Shown: positions 1-7,466 of the stretch, piece after piece
How positions within the stretch are numbered: the first letter of the stretch is position 1
How the letters are laid out: each line of letters begins with the position of its first letter
Origin: Streptomyces sp. NBC_00461
GTDB taxonomy: Bacteria; Actinomycetota; Actinomycetes; Streptomycetales; Streptomycetaceae
NCBI RefSeq assembly: GCF_036013935.1
Contig: NZ_CP107902.1
Span: 3,009,001-3,073,000, forward strand
Length of the DNA stretch: 64,000 nt
Reading direction: 5' to 3'
Notes under the pieces: generated by a model
Database searches by the model: none
The model's input: only the letters and a program-made list of their open reading frames with translations
What the model was told of the DNA's origin: nothing
Made by a program: the position numbers and the translations under genes

Positions 1-348
1 GCGGGTCGAATGGATGTACGGGGCAAGGCCCACGCCGTCCGCGACCGAGTGGCCAAGACCCGTCGCCGTCTCCGCGTAACCGAGGACGACCGCGGCGCCC
101 GCCTCCTCGGCACCCAGAAGATCCCGCACCCGGCGCCCGAGCGCGAACCCGTAGCCGTACACGACGGACGGCGACTGCGGTACGTGCTTGCCGAGCACGT
201 TGGACACGAGCAGATGCGCCCGCTTGGGGTTGCGGCGCAGGGCCAGCCCCAGCAGGTCGGTCAGCTCGTCGTCGCCCGTGAGTTCGAGACCGAGCCGCTC
301 GGCGACCCAGGTCCCGGACCAGACCGGGTTGTTCACTGCGTTGTTCAT
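1..348 (-). CDS. Phosphoribosyltransferase of the Ter module (C-terminus beyond window)
   Basis: This gene is truncated by the left edge; its first 116 codons are visible. The ATG at 348 follows an AGGGA ribosome site and lies 24 bases after the stop of the HpcH-type gene, so the two are probably one transcript. The segment VVLGYAETATGLGHSVADG, at about residues 90-108, has the shape of a PRPP-binding loop preceded by a hydrophobic strand, as in orotate-phosphoribosyltransferase-like proteins. Such proteins accompany terD genes in actinobacteria and are predicted to take part in making or salvaging a nucleotide-like metabolite. The substrate cannot be read from the sequence. Confidence 0.72.
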   Translation of the reverse strand, partial: MNNAVNNPVWSGTWVAERLGLELTGDDELTDLLGLALRRNPKRAHLLVSNVLGKHVPQSPSVVYGYGFALGRRVRDLLGAEEAGAAVVLGYAETATGLGHSVADGVGLAPYIHSTR

Positions 349-372
349 GCGTCCCTAGATGGTGAAGTGGGT

Positions 373-1539
373 TCAGCCGGGGATTCCGGCGGCGAGCAGG
401 TCCACGAAGCTGACGTCCTCGCGTGCGACGCCGAACACCTCGGCCCGCAGCATGGTCCGCTCGGCCCACGCACGGTGCGGCTTCACCTCGTTCATCTTGT
501 TGGTGTACGCCGACCTCAGCACACCCCCGCCGCCGCGCTCGGGCCGCAGGATGTCCGCGGCGTCACCGAACTCTTCGTGACTGACCACGGACAGCGCGTG
601 CACGGGCAGTACGTGGGAGGGGTGGATACAGGTCTTGCCCAGCAGGCCGTTGGCCTGGTCCAGGGAGATCTCCCGCAGCAGCCCGTCCATCGCGTGCTCA
701 ATCAGTTTCTCGCGCAGCTCGACGGCCTGCCCCTCCAGGAAGGGGCTGGTGCGCAGCATCGGCTTGAACATGCGCTCCGGCACCCGGAAGTACTCCCACA
801 CGGGCCCGGTCACCGTGAATCCGGTGCCGTCGGCCCGCCCGAGCATGTTCACCACGTCGGAGATCACGGAGGCGACGACATGGACGTCGTACGCCGTCAT
901 GTCGGGGGCCCGGCGCAGCCCGTACGAGGAGCAGAAGTCGGTCACGCCCAGGCGCAGCGCGAGCACGCGGTCGCGGTACTTGTCGACGGCGCGGGCGATG
1001 CCCTCCAGGCTCTCCACCCGCGACTCGCGGTAGAGCAGCTCGGGCGACTCCAGCACCGGCATCGCGAACAGCCGCCGCCCGCTCGCGGCCTCGGCGCTCG
1101 AGAGGGCCTCCAGGAAGGGAATGCCGCGCTCCTCGGTGAACTTGGGAAGCACGAATCCGGACAGCAACCGGACCGTCACCCCGAGCCGCTCCACCAGGTC
1201 GGGAATCTGCTCGGGCGTACGGACCCGGATGAAGAGCAGCGGGAGGCCGGCTCCGGTCCGCGCGTCCAGGTCGGCGAACTGACGGACGAGGTTCTCCTCC
1301 CCCTCCGGCACGTCCGCGTCGTCGATCGAGTCCTCCAGGCACAGCACCATCGAGACAACGCCCAGCCCCGCCTGCTTGACGATGTCGTCGGCGAGCCGCG
1401 GCCGGGTGGCCGGGCTGTAGAGCGTGGCGCCCAGGGCCACGGAGAGCAGCCGGGCCGGAGAGTCCGTGGTGAACTCACACGGCTCCTGGTGGAAGAGGTG
1501 CTGCCGCACCTCCGGGGCGATGTGCCCGAAATGACGCAT
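373..1539 (-). CDS. HpcH/HpaI aldolase / citrate-lyase beta-like protein of the Ter module
   Basis: The 388-residue protein starts at the ATG at 1539, eight bases after a GGGGGAG ribosome site; the open frame extends further upstream but without any ribosome site. It shows the family pattern of a TIM-barrel lyase: a strand ending in LCLEDSIDD (acidic metal-binding residues, about residue 65-75), a downstream arginine strand LLFIRVRTPEQ, and MPVLESPELLYRESR. Family members cleave or form C-C bonds in acyl-CoA or keto-acid substrates. Association with terD-type genes and a phosphoribosyltransferase is a known actinobacterial arrangement. The actual substrate is unknown. Confidence 0.75.
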   Translation of the reverse strand: MRHFGHIAPEVRQHLFHQEPCEFTTDSPARLLSVALGATLYSPATRPRLADDIVKQAGLGVVSMVLCLEDSIDDADVPEGEENLVRQFADLDARTGAGLPLLFIRVRTPEQIPDLVERLGVTVRLLSGFVLPKFTEERGIPFLEALSSAEAASGRRLFAMPVLESPELLYRESRVESLEGIARAVDKYRDRVLALRLGVTDFCSSYGLRRAPDMTAYDVHVVASVISDVVNMLGRADGTGFTVTGPVWEYFRVPERMFKPMLRTSPFLEGQAVELREKLIEHAMDGLLREISLDQANGLLGKTCIHPSHVLPVHALSVVSHEEFGDAADILRPERGGGGVLRSAYTNKMNEVKPHRAWAERTMLRAEVFGVAREDVSFVDLLAAGIPG

Positions 1540-1575
1540 AGGACTCCCCCGTGGCGCAACGTCATGCTCTGGATT

Positions 1576-1598
1576 CGGTAATAGGTGGCCGGTAATAG
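1576..1598. promoter_or_regulatory. Direct repeat in the divergent promoter region of the Ter module
   Basis: The 196-base gap between the HpcH-type gene (minus) and the YGYP-tailed TerD gene (plus) contains CGGTAATAG twice, at 1576-1584 and 1590-1598, a 14-base period. On the minus strand these read CTATTACCG and lie about 40-60 bases upstream of the HpcH start. They could be a regulator site or part of the promoter; no factor can be named. Confidence 0.35.
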
Positions 1599-1735
1599 TA
1601 CGTAGAGATCCATGCCAAGGGTTCCCACTGGGCATGAATTTCTGGTAACTCGGCCATGTCGACGGCGATTCGACACGGCTGCGGGTCGTGTACCCCGCGT
1701 TGTCGTGATCAGAACCGAGAGGGCAGGATGACCGC

Positions 1736-2563
1736 ATGACGCACGCGATGCTGAAGGGGTCGAACGTCCCGCTCGAGGCCGCCACGGTGCGCGCCGTGCT
1801 GCGCTGGACGCCCGGGCAGGGGGTCCCGGATGTCGACGTCTCGGCGCTGCTCCTCGGCCTCGACGGCCGGGTGCGCTCCGACGAGGACTTCGTCTTCTAC
1901 AACCAGCCCCGGCACCCCTCCGGCAAGGCCAGGTGGCTCGGCAAGAAGCGCGTCGCCGACGGCCTCACCGACACGATCCAGACAGATCTGGCCGGAGTCG
2001 AGGCCGGCGTCAGCCGGATTCTCCTGGTCGCATCGGCGGAGGACGTCACCTTCGACCGCGTACAGGGCCTGCGCATCCTGCTGTACGACGCCGCCGTCAC
2101 CGGCGGCGAGCCGCTGATCCACTTCGACATCAAGCCGCAGACGGGCCGGGAGACGGCCCTGATCTGCGGCGAGCTGTACCGCCGGGGCGAGGTCTGGAAG
2201 TTCCGCGCCCTGGGCGAGGGCTACTCGAACGGCCTGAAGGGCCTGGCCACGGAGTTCGGCATCTCGGTGGACGAATCGGAGGCCGCGGCCGAGCTCGGGC
2301 AGGCGCAGTCGGCCGCCACGGTCCTCGCACCCGAGGTCTCCCAGCCGCTCCCGCCCGAGCAGCCGACCGCGGTCCCCGTGCAGCCGGCGTACGGCTACCC
2401 CCAGCAACCTCCGGCCACGCAGCCCGCCTACGGCTACCCCCAGCCCGCCGCGGCGGCCGCCGCGGGCACCCAGTCCGGCTACGGCTACCCGCCCGCGGTG
2501 ACGTCCGCCCCGGACCCGGACTTCCGGCTCCCGCCCCAGGGACCCCAGTTCATCCGGCCGTAG
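1736..2563 (+). CDS. terD: TerD-family protein with YGYP-rich C-terminal tail
   Basis: The first 190 or so residues form a TerD domain: [24 protein letters not shown], and the C-terminal [19 protein letters not shown] block with G-L-x-G-L all align with the two canonical TerD proteins at 4.7-6.0 kb. TerD domains bind calcium and are linked to tellurite, peroxide and phage stress. The tail (residues 195-275) is proline/alanine-rich with three AYGYP/GYGYP units and is not part of the family core; similar tails mediate protein contacts. The ATG at 1736 follows a GGGCAGG stretch. It is transcribed away from the HpcH/phosphoribosyltransferase pair. Confidence 0.85.
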   Translation: MTHAMLKGSNVPLEAATVRAVLRWTPGQGVPDVDVSALLLGLDGRVRSDEDFVFYNQPRHPSGKARWLGKKRVADGLTDTIQTDLAGVEAGVSRILLVASAEDVTFDRVQGLRILLYDAAVTGGEPLIHFDIKPQTGRETALICGELYRRGEVWKFRALGEGYSNGLKGLATEFGISVDESEAAAELGQAQSAATVLAPEVSQPLPPEQPTAVPVQPAYGYPQQPPATQPAYGYPQPAAAAAAGTQSGYGYPPAVTSAPDPDFRLPPQGPQFIRP

Positions 2564-2572
2564 GGGCGGCCC

Positions 2573-3310
2573 TCAGCGCTCCACCTTGGACTTGTAGCCC
2601 CGACCCCACTGCAGGCCCCACCCGTACAACCGGTCCAGCTCTGCCTGGAACCCGTAGACGAACTTCACCTCGCGCCGTACGACCAGTTCGCCCTTGACGT
2701 TCTCGATCATCACGACCGCGCACGAGCGGGCCTGGGGATGGCGTTCGTCCAGATGTATCTCGATCCGCGGCCCGTTGCTCGGGTACAGCGTCACGATCGC
2801 GTGCGTGCGGTCGAAGGCCGGTGTCTGGTCGTAGATGTACACGAAGACCAGCAGTCGCTTGATCTCGTCCCGGTGGTCGAGGTTGACGTACATCGTCTCG
2901 CCGGACGCGGACCCGAACCGGTCGTCGCCGCTGAGCTTGACGTACGGCGGCGCGTTGACGTCCCCGAGGAGGTTGCCGAGCGGCTGGACGACGCCCTTGG
3001 TGCCGTCCTGGAGCTCGTACAGACACGCCAGGTCGAGGTCGACGTTGACCATGCTCTGGCTGTGCCCCATGACCTCGGGAGGCCTGAGCGCCTTGAAGGG
3101 GTGCCTCAGCAGGGACTCCCGCTGCGTTCCGCCGATGTCGGAGGTCCGCATCCGCCAGTGCAGGTTGACCCGGAGATGGCCCGTCGCCGCGCCCTGCTTG
3201 GTGAGGGAGACCTGGTGGTGCCGTTTGGTCAGCTCGATGGAGTTCGTGGCCGCGCTGCCCGAGTCGAAGTCGGCCTCGCGTCCGCGCCAGAGCCCGTCAA
3301 AGAAGCCCAT
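2573..3310 (-). CDS. TerA-like (TerD-fold) tellurium-resistance protein
   Basis: The start chosen is the ATG at 3310 (MGFFDGLWRG), preceded by GGGGGCGGG; the frame is open 17 codons further. The 245-residue product has the TerD-type beta-sandwich pattern in divergent form: SIELTKRHHQVSLTK, DLDLACLYEL, an acidic SGDDRFGS insertion, LLVFVYIYDQTPAFDR, and a closing KFVYGFQAELDRLYGWGL. This resembles TerA-type proteins rather than the short TerD type. It converges on the YGYP-tailed TerD gene, with only nine bases between the stops, and follows the DUF475 gene on the same strand. Assignment to the TerD superfamily is firm, TerA by name less so. Confidence 0.7.
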   Translation of the reverse strand: MGFFDGLWRGREADFDSGSAATNSIELTKRHHQVSLTKQGAATGHLRVNLHWRMRTSDIGGTQRESLLRHPFKALRPPEVMGHSQSMVNVDLDLACLYELQDGTKGVVQPLGNLLGDVNAPPYVKLSGDDRFGSASGETMYVNLDHRDEIKRLLVFVYIYDQTPAFDRTHAIVTLYPSNGPRIEIHLDERHPQARSCAVVMIENVKGELVVRREVKFVYGFQAELDRLYGWGLQWGRGYKSKVER

Positions 3311-3364
3311 TCCCGCCCCCAGATTCACCCGGGTCCCTCGGACCCGGCTGTACTTGAACAACCG

Positions 3365-3393
3365 GCGGGGCGGCCGGAGACCGGCCGCCCCGC
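3365..3393 (-). terminator. Hairpin downstream of the DUF475 gene
   Basis: A perfect 13-base stem (3365-3377 with 3381-3393) closes on a three-base loop, 29 bases after the stop of the DUF475 gene on the minus strand. It is a good candidate intrinsic terminator, separating DUF475 from the TerA-like gene. Confidence 0.6.
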
Positions 3394-3421
3394 ACAGAGC
3401 GTTCCCTCACCCGCAGGTGCG

Positions 3422-4570
3422 TCACACCCCGGACGAGATCTCAGTCTTCTCGTCCGAGGCCGTCGCTTTTCCCTCGGCTTCCGCGAGGGCCTTGTTGCGG
3501 CGCACGGAGGACCAGAAGGACCAGCCGATCAGGACGACGCCGACGAGGCCGGTGATGACCTCGTTGATCTGGTACTGGATGGTGACCATGAGGATCACGG
3601 CCAGGGCACCGATCGCGTAGTGCGCGCCGTGCTCCAGGTAGACGTAGTCGTCGAGGGTGCCCTGGCGGACCAGGTAGACGGTGAGCGACCGGACGTACAT
3701 CGCGCCGATACCGAGACCCAGCGCCATCAGCACGATGTCGTTGGTGATGGCGAACGCGCCGATCACGCCGTCGAAGGAGAAGGACGCGTCCAGGACCTCG
3801 AGGTAGAGGAACATGAAGAACGCGGCCTGGCCGGCCAGCACGACGGGCGGCTTCTTCTTGCCGGTCCGCTCGGCCTCTTCCTCCTCCTCGTGCTCCCGCT
3901 CCTCCTCTTCCTCGAGCTTGTCCTCGAAGTAGCCGGAGAGACCGCCGACGACCATGTACGTGATCAGACCCGCGATGCCGGAGATCAGCACCGTCTGCGC
4001 CTTGTCGACGTGCGCGCCGCCGTGCTGGTGGGCGTGGGTGGCGAAGGTGAACGAGGTGACCAGCAGGACGACCAGGGCGATGCAGACCGACAGCATGTCG
4101 ACCTTGCCGAGCTTGGCCAGCGGCCGCTCGATCCAGCGCAGCCACTGGATGTCCCGGTCCTCGAAGATGAAGTCCAGGAAGATCATCAGCAGGAACATGC
4201 CCCCGAAGGCGGCGATTGCCGGATGGGCGTCCGTGACCAGTTCCTGGTAGTGGTCCTTGTTGTTGAGAGCGAGGTCGACCGCGTCTATCGGGCCGATCTT
4301 GGCGCTGATGGCGACGATGACGACGGGGAAGACCAGCCGCATGCCGAAGACGGCGATGAGCACACCGACCGTGAGGAAGATCTTCTGCCAGAAGGCATTC
4401 ATCTTCTTCAGGATCCCGGCGTTGACCACCGCGTTGTCGAACGACAGCGAGATCTCGAGGACGGAGAGGATCGCCACGATGCCGAAGGCCTCCCACCCCC
4501 CGTAGAGGACCGCCGCAGCCAGGCCGATCGCGGTAATCGCGAACGACCAGCCGAAGGTTTTCAGAAGCAC
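3422..4570 (-). CDS. DUF475 (TerC-like) integral membrane protein
   Basis: The 382-residue protein has about eight hydrophobic segments. Its first half carries the TerC-superfamily signature SVLEISLSFDNAVVNAGIL (residues 35-53), where Glu and Asp lie inside the membrane, and its second half repeats it as LEVLDASFSFDGVIGAFA, so the two halves look like an internal duplication. Between them is a highly acidic cytoplasmic loop (long Glu runs, residues 220-240). TerC proteins are proposed to move or sense metal ions, and in Ter modules to anchor soluble TerD proteins at the membrane. Its leader, 4571-4733, contains a hairpin and a TAGACT box (4672-4677, minus strand) that may be its -10 element. 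Confidence 0.85.
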   Translation of the reverse strand: MLLKTFGWSFAITAIGLAAAVLYGGWEAFGIVAILSVLEISLSFDNAVVNAGILKKMNAFWQKIFLTVGVLIAVFGMRLVFPVVIVAISAKIGPIDAVDLALNNKDHYQELVTDAHPAIAAFGGMFLLMIFLDFIFEDRDIQWLRWIERPLAKLGKVDMLSVCIALVVLLVTSFTFATHAHQHGGAHVDKAQTVLISGIAGLITYMVVGGLSGYFEDKLEEEEEREHEEEEEAERTGKKKPPVVLAGQAAFFMFLYLEVLDASFSFDGVIGAFAITNDIVLMALGLGIGAMYVRSLTVYLVRQGTLDDYVYLEHGAHYAIGALAVILMVTIQYQINEVITGLVGVVLIGWSFWSSVRRNKALAEAEGKATASDEKTEISSGV

Positions 4571-4597
4571 TGGCTACCCAATCCTGTGTTGGGGGTC

Positions 4598-4618
4598 CCC
4601 CCAGACGGAGTCTGGGGG
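4598..4618 (-). repeat. G/C hairpin in the leader of the DUF475 gene
   Basis: A nine-base stem (CCCCCAGAC at 4598-4606, GTCTGGGGG at 4610-4618) with a GGA loop sits between runs of G and C, 28-48 bases before the DUF475 start. Sequences of this kind recur between genes in Streptomyces. It could attenuate the downstream gene or terminate the upstream terD transcript. Confidence 0.45.
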
Positions 4619-4733
4619 AGGGTCTCCCCCGCGCCGTACTCGGCTTTACTCAATGTTGACGCTCGCCGCACAGTCTAGGGGGAGGACCCTCCGGCAGGGA
4701 CATGCGGGCCCCGGCCGGCCGGAGAGCTGGGCT

Positions 4734-5309
4734 TTACGAAACATTGACCCCGAAGTCCAGGGCGATGCCGCGCAGGCCCGACGCATATCCCTGTCCCACG
4801 GCCCGGAACTTCCATTCGCCCTGGTAGCGGTAGAGCTCGCCGAAGATCATGGCGGTCTCGGTGGAGGCGTCCTCGGAGAGGTCGTAGCGGGCGAGCTCCT
4901 GGCCGTCGGCCTGGTTGACGACGCGGATGAAGGCGTTGCTCACCTGTCCGAAGGTCTGGCCGCGCTCGTCGGCCATGTGGATCGAGACCGGGAAGACGAT
5001 CTTGTCGCACTGGGCGGGCACCTGGCCGAGCTCGACCAGGATCGACTCGTCGTCGCCCTCGCCCTCACCGGTGAGGTTGTCGCCCGTGTGCTCGACCGAG
5101 CCCTCCGGGCTCTTGAGCTGGTTGTAGAAGACGAAGTATTCGTCGCCCAGCACCCGCCCGCCGTTGCACAACAGGGCGCTGGCGTCGAGGTCGAACGGGG
5201 CTCCGGTGGTGGAGCGCGCGTCCCAGCCGAGCCCGATCAACACCTGAGTGAGGTTGGGTGCGGCCTTGGACAGGGAGACGTTGCCCCCCTTGGCGAGCGT
5301 GACGCCCAT
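4734..5309 (-). CDS. terD: TerD, tandem copy 2
   Basis: The start at 5309 ([13 protein letters not shown]) is preceded by GGGAGGACC and matches the usual N-terminus of the family; 64 upstream codons of open frame are spurious. The 191-residue product is a complete TerD: GLGWDAR, the calcium-binding [37 protein letters not shown], and the C-terminal [22 protein letters not shown] split by the usual turn. It is the same length as, and highly similar to, the next copy at 5423-5998, so the pair is a tandem duplication. The role is stress (tellurite/oxidant) resistance, probably with the DUF475 membrane partner. Confidence 0.93.
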   Translation of the reverse strand: MGVTLAKGGNVSLSKAAPNLTQVLIGLGWDARSTTGAPFDLDASALLCNGGRVLGDEYFVFYNQLKSPEGSVEHTGDNLTGEGEGDDESILVELGQVPAQCDKIVFPVSIHMADERGQTFGQVSNAFIRVVNQADGQELARYDLSEDASTETAMIFGELYRYQGEWKFRAVGQGYASGLRGIALDFGVNVS

Positions 5310-5353
5310 GATGCTGGTCCTCCCCGAGATGGTGCTTGTTTGGTTGTCCTGCG

Positions 5354-5390
5354 CGGCCGGCGCCGCACGTAAACGGTGCGGCGCCGGCCG
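5354..5390 (-). terminator. Terminator between the two terD copies
   Basis: A perfect 15-base stem, 5354-5368 with 5376-5390, has a seven-base loop (GTAAACG). It begins 33 bases after the stop of the upstream terD copy on the minus strand. It should separate the two copies into different transcripts or reduce read-through. Confidence 0.65.
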
Positions 5391-5422
5391 ATGAGGCCCT
5401 GACGTGTGCCCTGTGACGTGTC

Positions 5423-5998
5423 TCAGACGTTCACGCCGAAGTCCTGCGCGATGCCGCGCAGGCCCGAGGCGTAGCCCTGGCCGATGGCGCGGAACTTCCA
5501 CTCCGCACCGTGCCGGTACAGCTCGCCGAAGACCATGGCGGTCTCCGTCGAGGCGTCCTCGGAGAGGTCGTAACGCGCGATCTCCGCCTCGCCCGCCTGG
5601 TTCACCACGCGGATGAACGCGTTGCGCACCTGGCCGAAGGACTGCTGGCGGTTCTCGGCGTCGTAGATCGAGACCGGGAAGACGATCTTGTCGACATCGG
5701 CCGGGACGCCGACGAGGTTGATCTTGATCTGCTCGTCGTCGCCCTCGCCCTCACCGGTGATGTTGTCACCGGTGTGCTCGACTGAGCCGTCCGGGCTCTT
5801 GAGGTTGTTGAAGAAGACGAAGTTCGCGTCGCTGGCGACCTTGCCGGACGAGTTCACCAGCAGCGCGCTGGCGTCCAGGTCGAAGTCGGTGCCGGTCGTG
5901 GTGCGGACGTCCCACCCCAGACCGACGATGACCGCGGTCAGGCCCGGGGCCTCCTTGGTCAGCGATACGTTGCCGCCCTTGCTGAGGCTGACTCCCAC
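5423..5998 (-). CDS. terD: TerD, tandem copy 1
   Basis: The preferred start is the GTG at 5998 (product [12 protein letters not shown]), directly behind a GGAGG site and equal in position to the start of the other copy; an in-frame ATG at 6049 would add 17 residues absent from the family. The 191-residue TerD carries [57 protein letters not shown], and [20 protein letters not shown]. These acidic loops are the calcium sites of the family. It lies 113 bases upstream of the second copy and downstream of the peroxiredoxin gene, all on the minus strand. Confidence 0.93.
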   Translation of the reverse strand: MGVSLSKGGNVSLTKEAPGLTAVIVGLGWDVRTTTGTDFDLDASALLVNSSGKVASDANFVFFNNLKSPDGSVEHTGDNITGEGEGDDEQIKINLVGVPADVDKIVFPVSIYDAENRQQSFGQVRNAFIRVVNQAGEAEIARYDLSEDASTETAMVFGELYRHGAEWKFRAIGQGYASGLRGIAQDFGVNV

Positions 5999-6111
5999 GA
6001 GTCCTCCATTGGGTTCCAGGGGCGGGGAGCCCCGCGTGCGTTCTGACATCGGATCAACGAGTCGATCCTAGTGACGGGTTCCCGCGGCACGCAGGCCTTG
6101 GGGGCCAACAA

Positions 6112-6570
6112 TCACAGGGTGTCGAGTGCCTTCACGTACTCGTTCAGGTCGCGGGCGTCCGGGAGTGCGTTGACGACGGTCCAGCGCACCACGCCCTCCT
6201 TGTCGATGACGAAGGTGCCGCGCACCGCGCAGCCCTTGTCCTCGGCGAAGACGTCGTAGGCGCGGGAGACCTCGCCGTGCGGCCAGAAGTCGCTCAGCAG
6301 CGGGTACTCGAGGCCCTCCTGCTCGGCGAAGACGCGCAGGGTGTGGATGGAGTCGTTGGAGACGGCGAGCACCTGAGTGTCGCGGTCGGAGAACTGCGGC
6401 AGGCTGTCGCGCACCGCGCACAGCTCACCGGTGCACACGCCGGTGAAGGCGAAGGGGTAGAAGAGCAGGACCACGTTCTTCTCGCCACGGAAGTCGGAGA
6501 GCCGCACGGTGGCGCCGTGGTTGTCCTTGAGCTCGAAGTCGGGGGCCTTGTCGCCGACCTGGATCGCCAT
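6112..6570 (-). CDS. ahpE: AhpE-type peroxiredoxin
   Basis: The 152-residue thiol peroxidase starts at the ATG at 6570 behind AAAGGGAC. The peroxidatic site PFAFTGVC places the reactive cysteine at residue 46, with further cysteines at 51 and in EDKGCAVRG; the resolving mechanism is therefore not obvious. [18 protein letters not shown] and the arginine of [13 protein letters not shown] are typical of the AhpE branch, which reduces hydroperoxides in actinobacteria. It sits between DUF3052 and the terD pair on the minus strand, consistent with an oxidative-stress setting for the module. Confidence 0.9.
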   Translation of the reverse strand: MAIQVGDKAPDFELKDNHGATVRLSDFRGEKNVVLLFYPFAFTGVCTGELCAVRDSLPQFSDRDTQVLAVSNDSIHTLRVFAEQEGLEYPLLSDFWPHGEVSRAYDVFAEDKGCAVRGTFVIDKEGVVRWTVVNALPDARDLNEYVKALDTL

Positions 6571-6642
6571 CGCAGTTTGTCCCTTTCGGTGAGGCTGTTC
6601 GGGTGGTGGAACCACCCTACGCAGCGATCACCGAAAGCCGAC

Positions 6643-6674
6643 GGACGGGCCGAGCACGACGGCTCGGCCCGTCC
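6643..6674 (-). terminator. Terminator after the DUF3052 gene
   Basis: A perfect 13-base stem (6643-6655 and 6662-6674) with an ACGACG loop starts eight bases beyond the stop of the DUF3052 gene on the minus strand and precedes the ahpE promoter region. Confidence 0.65.
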
Positions 6675-6681
6675 GGCGATG

Positions 6682-7113
6682 TCACTTCTTGGACTTGGCC
6701 GCCTTCGGCGTCACGAGCCGGCTGCCGCTCCAGTCCTTGCCCACACTGACGCTCTTGGAGGCGGACAGCCCCGCGGTCGTCGAGGCTTCGGAGATGTCGC
6801 TCGGCTCCACGTAGCCGTCACGGCCGGTCTTCGGCGTCAGCAACAGGATCGACCCGCCCTCCTCGATGTACGTGGTGGCGTCCACCAGCACATCGGTCAG
6901 GTCGCCGTCGTCGTCGCGGAACCAGAGCACCACGGCATCGGCGACGTCGTCGTAATCCTCGTCCACAAGGTCACTGCCGATGACTTGCTCAATGGCCTCG
7001 CGGAGTTCCTGGTCTACGTCGTCGTCGTAGCCGATCTCCTGGACCACCTGCTCGGGCTGGAACCCCAGCCTGACGGCAGGGCTCGTCTCCGCGTGGTCCG
7101 CGGTCGCGCTCAC
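6682..7113 (-). CDS. DUF3052 family protein
   Basis: The start is taken as the GTG at 7113, six bases after a strong AGGAGG; an ATG six codons upstream has no ribosome site. The 143-residue acidic protein reads RLGFQPEQVVQEIGYDDDVD, with a highly acidic middle (DEDYDDVADAVVLWFRDDDGDL) and a small lysine-rich tail. DUF3052 proteins are actinobacterial, about this size, and are regularly found next to the aceE gene as here, on the opposite strand. No catalytic motif is visible, and its function is unknown. Confidence 0.85.
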   Translation of the reverse strand: MSATADHAETSPAVRLGFQPEQVVQEIGYDDDVDQELREAIEQVIGSDLVDEDYDDVADAVVLWFRDDDGDLTDVLVDATTYIEEGGSILLLTPKTGRDGYVEPSDISEASTTAGLSASKSVSVGKDWSGSRLVTPKAAKSKK

Positions 7114-7466
7114 GGGTTGCCTCCTGATCATGTCTTGGTGAATATCTCAGCCACGCGCGTGCGCGAAGCATTGGCCGTAGTCCACACGGGCGGGGCGGAT
7201 CGCGCAAGTACCCGGCCGTTCAGACCGCCGAAACGGTGACGATCCTGGCCGTGTCACCCCAACTTCAGGCACCCGGTTGCCGCCAAAAGTGACCTACACC
7301 ACACCCTTCTGCCCCCTTTGTGGCATTGGGAACCCGTGAAAGCTGCCGGAGGTCTCGGTTACCTCTCAGTAGAGATGACGTTTGCGTCGGCGAGGTACAC
7401 GATGGGGAACGGTGCAGGCATACCGAAACGCAGCTCAAAACAGCCCTCTGACAGGTAAGGAACAGC
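7114..7466 (+). promoter_or_regulatory. 353-base divergent control region of aceE and DUF3052
   Basis: No gene is apparent here. The last 150 bases before aceE contain two nested short dyads, GAGGT-N7-ACCTC (about 7350-7366) and CTCT-CAGT-AGAG just after it, and an AAGGA ribosome site six bases before the GTG. The length of the region suggests regulated transcription of pyruvate dehydrogenase, but I cannot assign a regulator or a transcription start. Confidence 0.4.

Noticed and set aside
4640..4750. A second TerD 3-prime end-like sequence (GTCAACATTGAGTAAAGCC) after the real terD end
   Set aside because: It matches the terD end at about 15 of 20 bases over a very short stretch, with no further similarity; chance or a promoter segment is as likely as a gene remnant.
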